Assembly: GCA_023664365.1 (NCBI GenBank)
Contig: JAMPFR010000006.1
Span: 1-64,000 of the forward strand
Reading direction: 5' to 3'
DNA length: 64,000 bases
Origin: Acetatifactor muris
GTDB lineage: Bacteria > Bacillota > Clostridia > Lachnospirales > Lachnospiraceae
The number at the start of each line of letters is the position of its first letter. The stretch's first letter is position 1. Of this stretch, positions 55,587 through 62,574 are shown one piece after another. The notes below the pieces were generated by a model that saw nothing but the letters and a program-made list of their open reading frames with translations, was not told the origin of the DNA and searched no databases. Both the position numbers and the translations under genes were made by a program.

Positions 55587-56726
55587 TCAGTCCAGCCGCC
55601 GCAGCTCCGTATAAGCCAGCAGCAGCGGGCCTACGCCTTTGGCGTCATTTTCCACCACAGGCTCAGACATGTAATATTCAAAGCTGCCGTCTCTGCGGGG
55701 ATTATCCTCCGGCCCCAGTCCTGCCACCAGACAGATCCCTCCCAGGCTTAAAGACCCATCCGTCTCCTTCAGATACCTGTCACAGATACCGTTAAATACC
55801 CGGACGCCTTCCTCACGATAATGCTCCGGCAGAAATCCCAGACGCACTCCCTTTAACAAAGAATAGGCCATTATGGCGCTTCCGCTGGTTTCCAGATAGT
55901 TCGGCTCCCTGCCTGCAAGGGCCGGAAGCTGATACCACATACCGCTTTCGTCCTGGAACTTCAGCATATCCTCTGTCAACTGCACAAAAACCTTCTTTAA
56001 ATTCTCATATTCCGCTTTGTATTCTTCCCCGGGTTCGCACTTTGCAAGAGTGTCCAGCAGCGCCATGGAATACCATCCTAACGCCCGCAGCCAGAAGTTT
56101 CGGGACAGTCCTGTGTCCTTATCGCACCAGAACGCCTTTTTGGAAGCGTCATAGCCGTGATAATAAAGACCGGTCTTTTCATCCCGCATATATTTCACCA
56201 CATTGGCAAACTGCCCGAATATATCGCCGTAATTCTTTCGATTGTTAAACTTCGTCTCGTATTCCATGTAAAAGGGCTGCCCCATATACATGCCGTCCAG
56301 CCATACCTGGTTGGGGTATATCTGCTTATGCCAGAAATTCCCCTCCGCCGTTCTGGGCTGGCGCTGTACCTGACCGTAAATCAGTTCAATGGCTCTGCGG
56401 TACTTCTCCTTCCCGTTCAGCTCATACAGCGCAAACAGCGTCTTGCCCGCATTTACATTGTCAATGTTATAATCCTCCGGGTCATATCCGTTGATAGTAC
56501 CGTCCTCACTCACCCGATGATCGATAAAGGCGTCGGCAAACTCATAATATTTCTTTTCCCCGGTGGCGTGATAAGTCTCCAGCAAAGCAAGGATCATACA
56601 GCCGTCAATATAATTCCAGCCGCCTGCCTTTCCGGCCATAGCCTTCTCAATGTTCCACACCGGGACATCCAGCGTACTCTTTTCAATCAGTTCGTCGATA
56701 TATCTCTCAAAAATGGGCATCTGCAT
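55587..56726 (-). CDS. GH105 unsaturated rhamnogalacturonyl hydrolase
   Basis: A 379-residue cytoplasmic (alpha/alpha)6 enzyme of the YteR/YesR type. GGWNYIDGCMILALLETYHATG, NVNAGKTLFALYELN, VWLDGMYMGQPFYMEYE (catalytic Asp), FWLRALGWYSMALLDTL and NYLETSGSAIMAYSLLKGVRLG are family landmarks. It removes unsaturated galacturonyl residues from pectin-lyase products. The ATG at 56726 is used, nine bases after GGAGGAG. It has its own promoter (56786-56814). Confidence 0.94.
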   Translation of the reverse strand: MQMPIFERYIDELIEKSTLDVPVWNIEKAMAGKAGGWNYIDGCMILALLETYHATGEKKYYEFADAFIDHRVSEDGTINGYDPEDYNIDNVNAGKTLFALYELNGKEKYRRAIELIYGQVQRQPRTAEGNFWHKQIYPNQVWLDGMYMGQPFYMEYETKFNNRKNYGDIFGQFANVVKYMRDEKTGLYYHGYDASKKAFWCDKDTGLSRNFWLRALGWYSMALLDTLAKCEPGEEYKAEYENLKKVFVQLTEDMLKFQDESGMWYQLPALAGREPNYLETSGSAIMAYSLLKGVRLGFLPEHYREEGVRVFNGICDRYLKETDGSLSLGGICLVAGLGPEDNPRRDGSFEYYMSEPVVENDAKGVGPLLLAYTELRRLD

Positions 56727-56785
56727 GGGCAATCACTCCTCCGTAACCATATACTGGCCGCCTCTTTCTGTTTCGGCTTAAAATC

Positions 56786-56814
56786 ATTTTACCCTGTTTT
56801 TGCCCTCCCGTCAA
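56786..56814 (-). promoter_or_regulatory. GH105 promoter
   Basis: The minus strand reads TTGACG (56809-56814), 17 bases, TAAAAT (56786-56791), about 60 bases before the GH105 ATG. Confidence 0.72.
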
Positions 56815-56849
56815 CTGAACTTTCACCCTTGTTACGGTTCACAGCCACG

Positions 56850-56926
56850 CCACTTCCAAATGAGCAAAACGCAGATGCGCAAGCAGACGCAAGAGCGCGT
56901 AAGCGCGAGTTTTGTGAATGTGGAAG
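56850..56926 (-). repeat. Dispersed repeat, copy 2, with inverted ends
   Basis: The first 24 bases match 38289-38312 at 23 of 24 positions. Here the unit continues to about 56926, where its end mirrors its start imperfectly (16 of 21 bases), so the whole can fold into one long hairpin with a GCGCG inner stem. It resembles a small REP-like or MITE-like element. Confidence 0.7.
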
Positions 56927-58873
56927 TCAGGTTGGATGCTCCTTGGAGCGTCCAACCGCACAGGTGGAAAGTTTTTCGCTCGCCGTCTTCCTGTCTGAAC
57001 TGCTGCTGTAATATTGCGCCTGGGCGTTCCACAGCTCGTAATATTTTCCGCCTGTGTCCGCCAGAAGCTCCGCATGGGCGCCCGCCTGCACAATCCTGCC
57101 CCTGTCAAAAACGACTATCTTATCGCAGAACCTGCAGGAGGACAGACGGTGGCTGATATAAATTGCAGTCTTATCTCCCACGATTTCATCAAATCTTTCA
57201 TATATCTCCGCCTCCGCCACAGGGTCAAGAGCCGCCGTAGGCTCATCCAGGATAATAAAGGGCGCATCCTTATACAGCGCTCTGGCAAGGGCAACCTTCT
57301 GGGCTTCTCCGCCGGACAGGTTCACTCCGGCCTGGTCAAAATCCTTATAAATCGGTGTTTCCAGCCCCTTTGGCATCTGCCCGTAACGCTCCCCGAAGCC
57401 GGCCTCCTTTAAAAGCCTCTCCGCCTTTGTCTCGTCCCAGACAGCGGCGGAGGCCACATTGTTGCCAAGGGGAAGGGACAGAAGGGTGTAATCCTGAAAC
57501 ACCACGGAGAACAGACTTAAATACTGCCCATAGTCATATTTACGGATGTTAAAATCATTCATGTAAATTTCTCCCTCGGAGGGGTCATAGAGACGGCAGA
57601 GAAGCTTGATAAAGGTGGTTTTTCCGCTGCCGTTCTCTCCCACCACCGCAAGGCGCTCCCCCGCCTTCAGCTGCAGGCTGATATCCTTCAGGGCATAGCT
57701 TTCCTGCCCGGCGTATCGGAAGGACACCTGATGAAACGCAATTTCAAACTGCCTGTCGCTCCGTTTTTCCACCGCCAGGCTTCCCTGATACATATCATTC
57801 GGAATGTCAAAATAATCCAGATAATCCCGAAGAAAGGGCTCATTTGCGCGCACCTCGCCGAAAAACTGAAGCAGCTGGCCGATATTGGCCGTCAGCCAGC
57901 CCAGGCAGCCCACATACTTAATGACGCTTCCCACCGGAAACACCCCCAGGGTACAATAAAAGCAGATAATAAGATAGGAACACAGTCTCAGCATCCCGTC
58001 CAAAAAAACAGCGGGCACATTGCGGAGAATCATTCCCTTAGACAGCTTTGAAAACAATTCATAATGCGTGCGGCTTGACCTGCCGTGTATCCCGGCAAGC
58101 AGCGTCTGCTGCCGGTAAATCCGGTTATCCATGCCATCCGCCGCATAGCCCTGGGCAAAACGGTTCTGCTCCAGCATTTCAAGTCCGATTTCCCTGTTCA
58201 TCTCAGATGCTTTTCCGGCGTTCCAGGAAGTATACAGAATGCCCAGCGCCAGGCAGATAACCAACGCCGCAAACAGCAAAGCCATAGCCGGGCGGAAGGA
58301 AGCCGCTGCCGCTCTCAACGCCATCTCTCCCAGAAATGCCAGAGAAAGCAGCACGCTCACAAGGGACTGGACAAATATTTTTATATTGTCCGTCATGCGT
58401 ATTACCCCATAACCGTTAATCTGAGAACTTTCTGTGATTTTTCGCCGGTGCTGACGGACGTCCGGATTTTCCATCTTATCATAATCCAGCGACAGAGTCT
58501 TGCGGTTCAGCGCCGCCGCCTCATTGTCCTTCAGTATCTTTTCCTGGGTTTCCGCCGTCCTTCTTAAGACTGCGCCTGCAGCCCGTACAAGGAAATTGCC
58601 GAAAAGCGTAACCGCCACAAGCAGATATATCCTTTGAGAACCTGCTTTCCCATACAGGGCGGACACAATTTCGGAAGACATCCACAGGTTGAAAAAGGGT
58701 GCAAGCTTTTCAAACAGAATTTCCAGAAAGCATACGGGAAAATACTTGGGGTTATTGGCGCTGTACAGCTTAAAGGCCCTCATTGTCACACCTTTTGCCA
58801 TACCCTTTGCTGCGCTGCCCGCCTCTTTGCCTGCTTCAGCCTTTACCCCATTGTCTGCTCCGCCTTCAGTCAT
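56927..58873 (-). CDS. ABC exporter half-transporter, second subunit
   Basis: A 648-residue fused membrane/ATPase protein. An N-terminal cytoplasmic stretch of 30 residues is followed by a type-IV exporter membrane domain with about six helices and an ATPase domain: Walker A GENGSGKTTFIKL, signature LSGGEAQKVALARAL, Walker B FIILDEPTAALD, and HRLSSCRF. It overlaps the first subunit by eight bases, so a heterodimer is likely. No peptidase domain is present. A 13 bp hairpin (56930-56957) covers the last codons. The substrate is unknown. Confidence 0.9.
   Translation of the reverse strand: MTEGGADNGVKAEAGKEAGSAAKGMAKGVTMRAFKLYSANNPKYFPVCFLEILFEKLAPFFNLWMSSEIVSALYGKAGSQRIYLLVAVTLFGNFLVRAAGAVLRRTAETQEKILKDNEAAALNRKTLSLDYDKMENPDVRQHRRKITESSQINGYGVIRMTDNIKIFVQSLVSVLLSLAFLGEMALRAAAASFRPAMALLFAALVICLALGILYTSWNAGKASEMNREIGLEMLEQNRFAQGYAADGMDNRIYRQQTLLAGIHGRSSRTHYELFSKLSKGMILRNVPAVFLDGMLRLCSYLIICFYCTLGVFPVGSVIKYVGCLGWLTANIGQLLQFFGEVRANEPFLRDYLDYFDIPNDMYQGSLAVEKRSDRQFEIAFHQVSFRYAGQESYALKDISLQLKAGERLAVVGENGSGKTTFIKLLCRLYDPSEGEIYMNDFNIRKYDYGQYLSLFSVVFQDYTLLSLPLGNNVASAAVWDETKAERLLKEAGFGERYGQMPKGLETPIYKDFDQAGVNLSGGEAQKVALARALYKDAPFIILDEPTAALDPVAEAEIYERFDEIVGDKTAIYISHRLSSCRFCDKIVVFDRGRIVQAGAHAELLADTGGKYYELWNAQAQYYSSSSDRKTASEKLSTCAVGRSKEHPT
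56930..56957. terminator. Hairpin at the end of the ABC exporter gene
   Basis: GGTTGGATGCTCC and GGAGCGTCCAACC pair over 13 bp with one G-T pair. It lies inside the last codons of the exporter gene and has no T-run, so its role as terminator is doubtful. Confidence 0.4.
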
Positions 58874-60683
58874 CGGATCTTACCTCCTCTTCCTCATAAT
58901 ATCTGCTCTGCACACCAAACAGTTCGGCGTATCTGCCCTTTTGTTCCATCAGCTCCTCGTGGGTTCCGCTTTCCCGGATGACGCCCTCCTCCAGAAGCAC
59001 GATCCTGTCGCAGAAACGGGTGGAGGCAAAACGGTGGGAAATGTAAATCGACGTCTTCCCGACCGTCAGGGCACGGTATTCCATGTACAGCCGGTTTTCC
59101 GCTATGGGGTCCAGGGCCGCCGTAGGTTCGTCCAGAATCAGGATCGCCCCATCCTTATATATAGCCCGGGCCAGCACCAGCTTCTGCATCTCCCCGCCTG
59201 AAAGGTCAACACTGTCGTCATAAATACCCTTTTTCAGATGCGTGTCCATGCCCTTTGGCAGACTTTCTATTTTCTCCCAGATACCAGCCTTCCGCATGGC
59301 TGTCTCCGCGTCTTTTCTTGCGCCGGGCCGCTCAAGGTCAAAGCCGGCCACAAACTCAAACATCGTAAAGGCAATGGGGTGAATCGACTGGAACACGGCG
59401 GAAATCATGGAGTAATATTCCTCTATGTTGTATGCCCCGATAGGTTTGCCGCCCACCAGAATTTCTCCCCGGGACGGCGTATATAATCCGCAGACAAGCT
59501 TTACCAGAGTAGTTTTACCGGCTCCGTTCAGCCCCACCAGAGCCAGGCTTTCTCCCGGTTCCAGGGTCAGGGTGACGCCTTTCAGGGTATAGTCCTCCGC
59601 CCCGTCGTATTTATACCACACGTCCCGCAGTTCGATCTTTACGGGCGCGGCAGGAAGGCTGCTGCCCGCCTCATGGTTCATCCTGCAGGGATAATCGAAA
59701 AAGTCACGGTAATAAGCAATTTTTTCCGCCCGGCCGCTGAGCTTTGCCACATCTCCGATGATCCCCTGTATAAATCCGGCCGCGCTTCCGGCAATCCCGA
59801 AGTAGAAGACAAACTCACCCACGGTCAGTCCGCCTCCCAGCAGAAGTCCAACCAGTACAAGGTATGCCGTACCGTTCTGCAGAAGGGTCAGCATCCCCGC
59901 CAGAAGCGACGCCCAGAGTCCCCGCAGGCTGCACTTCTTATTCCAGACCAGCAGATATGCCTGATAGTCCCGCATCATCTTCTCAATCCAGTCTTCCAGC
60001 CCGTAGAGCTTAATATCCTTGGCCGCCTGAAAATTATCGGAAAGCCCTGCCAGATAACTCCGCTTCCGCTCCTCCTTCTCCCACTTTTTCTTATTTTTCT
60101 CATAATAAACCGGTTGCCATCTGGTGGTAAACCAGGACAGCAGGGAGGAAGCCGCCGTCACCGCCAGGATAACCGGGTTCAATACCATAAGCAGGGAAGC
60201 GTATACCCCCATTCCCAGAAGATGCTTCAGAGTCTCCTGCAAGTCCTTCCGCACAAACTCCAGGGCGCAGTCTCCCATCTCCGAATCCCTGATTGCATAG
60301 CCTGCAATTTCCTTATAGTCCTGCCGCTCCGTATTTTCATAGTCCGTCCGGTAATTAAACTCCGTTCCTATCTCCTCCTGACAGACCAATGTGGGATAAT
60401 AGGTCCGGGCAAAACACCGCATATCCAGAAAATACCGCAGCATCTCCAGCGCCGCCGCCAGAAGCAGAAACAGTGCCGTCAGCACCGCTAATTCCTCAAA
60501 TGTTTTTCCTGCACCGATCCGGTCAATGAGAACCCTGGAGAAGAAGGAGTCCGCCAGCGGACCGGCCACCGCCACAGGAACTGCCGCAAGCGTAAGGAAC
60601 ACCAGCCCCCTGTCCAGCCTCCACAGCCTTCCCGCAGCCCAGGCCAGACTGCTCATTTTGGAGTATTTTTCTTTCTTCTGCAT
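58866..60683 (-). CDS. ABC exporter half-transporter, first subunit
   Basis: A 605-residue exporter half with membrane helices (LVFLTLAAVPVAVAGPLADSFFS and others) and an ATPase domain: Walker A GLNGAGKTTLVKL, signature LSGGEMQKLVLARAI, Walker B ILILDEPTAALD and the HRFAS switch. The ATG at 60683 is a best guess; the ribosome site is weak. Paired with the following gene it forms a heterodimeric exporter for a peptide, lipid or drug. A TACAAT element upstream (about 60720) may be its -10. Confidence 0.88.
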   Translation of the reverse strand: MQKKEKYSKMSSLAWAAGRLWRLDRGLVFLTLAAVPVAVAGPLADSFFSRVLIDRIGAGKTFEELAVLTALFLLLAAALEMLRYFLDMRCFARTYYPTLVCQEEIGTEFNYRTDYENTERQDYKEIAGYAIRDSEMGDCALEFVRKDLQETLKHLLGMGVYASLLMVLNPVILAVTAASSLLSWFTTRWQPVYYEKNKKKWEKEERKRSYLAGLSDNFQAAKDIKLYGLEDWIEKMMRDYQAYLLVWNKKCSLRGLWASLLAGMLTLLQNGTAYLVLVGLLLGGGLTVGEFVFYFGIAGSAAGFIQGIIGDVAKLSGRAEKIAYYRDFFDYPCRMNHEAGSSLPAAPVKIELRDVWYKYDGAEDYTLKGVTLTLEPGESLALVGLNGAGKTTLVKLVCGLYTPSRGEILVGGKPIGAYNIEEYYSMISAVFQSIHPIAFTMFEFVAGFDLERPGARKDAETAMRKAGIWEKIESLPKGMDTHLKKGIYDDSVDLSGGEMQKLVLARAIYKDGAILILDEPTAALDPIAENRLYMEYRALTVGKTSIYISHRFASTRFCDRIVLLEEGVIRESGTHEELMEQKGRYAELFGVQSRYYEEEEVRSDD

Positions 60684-60881
60684 CTCAGACGCCCTGCCTT
60701 TCCCGTTTTCGGATAAGGCTATTGTAGCACAGGAAATCAAAAAAGGAGAAGTCTGTTGCGAAATGCCGGAAATTTGATGTGAAGTGCCTCATATATCACC
60801 TATAAATGGTCATTAATTTCTGCTATGTCTATTTTGTATCAAATATATTGCATTTTTAAATTCTATATGATACACTATTTA

Positions 60882-60887
60882 TATAAT
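60882..60887 (+). promoter_or_regulatory. -10 element of the small toxin gene
   Basis: TATAAT lies about 75 bases before the toxin start. No good -35 is 16 to 18 bases upstream. The rest of 60741-60959 is A/T-rich and without other genes. Confidence 0.45.
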
Positions 60888-60924
60888 TGAAAAGAAGGCT
60901 GGATGTGATTTTCCGATTGTTTGA

Positions 60925-60952
60925 TGTCCTCTAGTTTTATAATGGGAGGATG
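60925..60952 (+). promoter_or_regulatory. Ribosome-site sequestering hairpin of the toxin message
   Basis: TGTCCTC (60925-60931) pairs with GAGGATG (60946-60952) and covers the ribosome site GGGAGGA (60944-60950). Hiding of the ribosome site is usual in type I toxin messages. Confidence 0.55.
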
Positions 60953-60959
60953 ATGCCCT

Positions 60960-61046
60960 ATGAACACATTAGAAGTCCTTACTCTTTTGTTAGTAATTTT
61001 TGCGGCTCTGTCATACATAGACAATCATAAAGACAAAAAGAAATAG
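60960..61046 (+). CDS. Holin-like type I toxin peptide
   Basis: A 28-residue peptide: an acidic/polar start (MNTLEVLTL), a single hydrophobic stretch (LLVIFAALSYI) and a charged tail (DNHKDKKK). It has the form of the putative holin-like toxins (TxpA/BsrG-like type I toxins), which depolarise the membrane when overproduced. GGGAGGA lies nine bases before the ATG. An antisense promoter and two terminators surround its 3' end. Identity rests on pattern and layout. Confidence 0.78.
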   Translation: MNTLEVLTLLLVIFAALSYIDNHKDKKK

Positions 61047-61139
61047 CATCCTATAACCCTCACAAAGTTTAGATGCTATCTCTTTTTGCAATATAAATTT
61101 TACTGAGGACGAATCGGAGTCATATCCGATTGCCTTTCT
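61034..61139 (-). ncRNA. Predicted antisense RNA antitoxin
   Basis: A promoter on the minus strand (61146-61174) would start an RNA near 61139. The RNA would contain a hairpin AATCGGA/TCCGATT and end at a terminator hairpin (GATAGCATC and GATGCTAT) followed by TTCTTTTTG, about 105 bases in all. It is fully complementary to the 3' end of the toxin message, including the last codons, like RatA or SR-type antitoxins. Confidence 0.72.
61043..61086. terminator. Bidirectional terminator at the toxin stop codon
   Basis: ATAGCATC (61043-61050) pairs with GATGCTAT (61072-61079). T-rich runs follow on both strands. It would end the antisense RNA and perhaps part of the toxin message. Confidence 0.7.
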
Positions 61140-61145
61140 GATTAG

Positions 61146-61174
61146 ATTATACATCAGGGTGGTTGAGAAATCAA
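61146..61174 (-). promoter_or_regulatory. Antisense RNA promoter
   Basis: The minus strand reads TTGATT (61169-61174), 17 bases, TATAAT (61146-61151). No gene follows on this strand for over 200 bases except the complement of the toxin, so an RNA product is expected. Confidence 0.75.
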
Positions 61175-61184
61175 CCACCCTTTT
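61157..61184 (+). terminator. Terminator of the toxin message
   Basis: GGGTGGTTGA and TCAACCACCC form a perfect 10 bp stem with a GAAA tetraloop, followed by TTTT. It overlaps the -35 region of the antisense promoter. Confidence 0.88.
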
Positions 61185-61187
61185 GTA

Positions 61188-61862
61188 TCATTTTTCATAA
61201 TTTGATGACAGTTCAGCCGCCTGGGGCAGCAAAACCTCCGTGGAAAAGGCTTCATCCTCGGAAGCTCTTGTCACATACCCGCCGTATTTTTTTACAATGG
61301 CATCCACCCTGGAAAGCCCCAGCCCGTGTCCGCTTCCTTTGGTGGTCTTAAGTGCCGTCTTTTTCCCGCCGCCTGCCGTATTTGTCAGGACAAGGTACAG
61401 ATAATTCCCTTTCATTTCCATATACAGACGTATCAGCCGTTTCTCCGGCGGAAGCTCCATGCAGGCTTCCATGGCATTGTCCATCAGATTGCCGATAACA
61501 ATGCACAGATCCAGTTCGGACATGGACAGCGCCACGGGAATATTTGTTTCGGTTTTCACCGTTATCTCCCGCTCTGCGGCAAGGGAAAGCTTGCTGTTTA
61601 AGATGGCGTCCGCCATGCGGTTGCCTGTCTTGATAACCGTCTCCACATTCGTCAGATCATCATCCAGCATGTCCAGATAACCGGCAATAGACGCCAAATC
61701 CCCGTTTGCAGCATGTACCTTCATTGTCTGGATGTGATGCCTGTAATCGTGCCGCCAGCCCCGCATCTTTGTATACATATTTTCCACTTCCGCATAGTAC
61801 CTCTGAAGTATTTCGCTTTCAAAAGAAGCCACTCTTTTTTTAATCAGTCTGTCAAAAAGCAT
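61188..61862 (-). CDS. GHKL-type sensor histidine kinase without membrane domain
   Basis: A 224-residue kinase core of the AgrC/LytS-like group. The phospho-acceptor region is WRHDYRHHIQTMKVHA, and the ATPase has NLMDNAMEAC (N-box) and GHGLGLSRVDAIVKKYGG (G-box). It lacks the membrane sensor domain typical of AgrC, so the signal may come from a separate membrane protein such as the exporter upstream. It follows the LytTR regulator gene by 10 bp. GGGAGTGGG precedes the ATG. Confidence 0.9.
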   Translation of the reverse strand: MLFDRLIKKRVASFESEILQRYYAEVENMYTKMRGWRHDYRHHIQTMKVHAANGDLASIAGYLDMLDDDLTNVETVIKTGNRMADAILNSKLSLAAEREITVKTETNIPVALSMSELDLCIVIGNLMDNAMEACMELPPEKRLIRLYMEMKGNYLYLVLTNTAGGGKKTALKTTKGSGHGLGLSRVDAIVKKYGGYVTRASEDEAFSTEVLLPQAAELSSNYEK

Positions 61863-61872
61863 TTCCCACTCC

Positions 61873-62574
61873 CTACAGATATTTTACCAGCGCGGCATGC
61901 ACCCTGTCGTACATTCCCCTGCTGATAGGAATACGGTCGCCGTTGGACATGGTAATCTCCGTTCTTGTAATTTTTATAATATCCTTCAGTCCCACCACAT
62001 AAGAGCGGTGTACCTTAAAAAAGGTTTCATCCAGCTGCTCCGCGAATTTGGCGAGGGAACACCGTGTCTGATACTTTCCGCAGGGAGTGTGAACCGCCAC
62101 ATACACGTTTTCCGCCTCCACATACAGAATATCGTTCAGGGGAATCTTTACCTCCGCCTCCGATGTGGAAACCAGCACGGAACGCTGGTGGCTGCTTAAG
62201 TTGTTAACCGCCTTGTCCAGCACGGGAAAAAGCTTTTCCTCCCCCACCGGCTTAATCAGATAGTGCAGAGCCGACACATCAAAGCCATCGCTGAAATACT
62301 CATAAAAACCGGTAATAAAGATAATCTGCACCGCCTTGTTGTCCCTGCGCACTTCCTTTGCCAGAGACGTCCCGTTCATGCCGGGCATCTCCACATCCAG
62401 AAGCAGAATGTCAAAATCTTTTTTCTCCCCGTATTCAAAGAGAAAGGCTTCCGCCGTGGGATACTGCCTTACCTCAGCCAGACAGTGGTTTTTTCCCGCC
62501 CAGTTCCCCACGATTTCCGTCAGATACTCTCTCTGATTTGCGTCATCATCACAAATTGCAACAATGTATTTCAT
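61873..62574 (-). CDS. LytTR-family response regulator
   Basis: A 233-residue regulator: receiver domain (CDDDANQ; phospho-Asp60 in LLLDVEMPG; Lys in LIKPVGEEKL) and a C-terminal LytTR DNA-binding domain (DILYVEAENVYVAVHTPCGKYQTRCSLAKFAEQL, FFKVHRSYVVGLKDI). It should be phosphorylated by the adjacent kinase and bind direct-repeat sites. Its ATG overlaps the stop of the exporter gene (ATGA). Confidence 0.94.
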   Translation of the reverse strand: MKYIVAICDDDANQREYLTEIVGNWAGKNHCLAEVRQYPTAEAFLFEYGEKKDFDILLLDVEMPGMNGTSLAKEVRRDNKAVQIIFITGFYEYFSDGFDVSALHYLIKPVGEEKLFPVLDKAVNNLSSHQRSVLVSTSEAEVKIPLNDILYVEAENVYVAVHTPCGKYQTRCSLAKFAEQLDETFFKVHRSYVVGLKDIIKITRTEITMSNGDRIPISRGMYDRVHAALVKYL

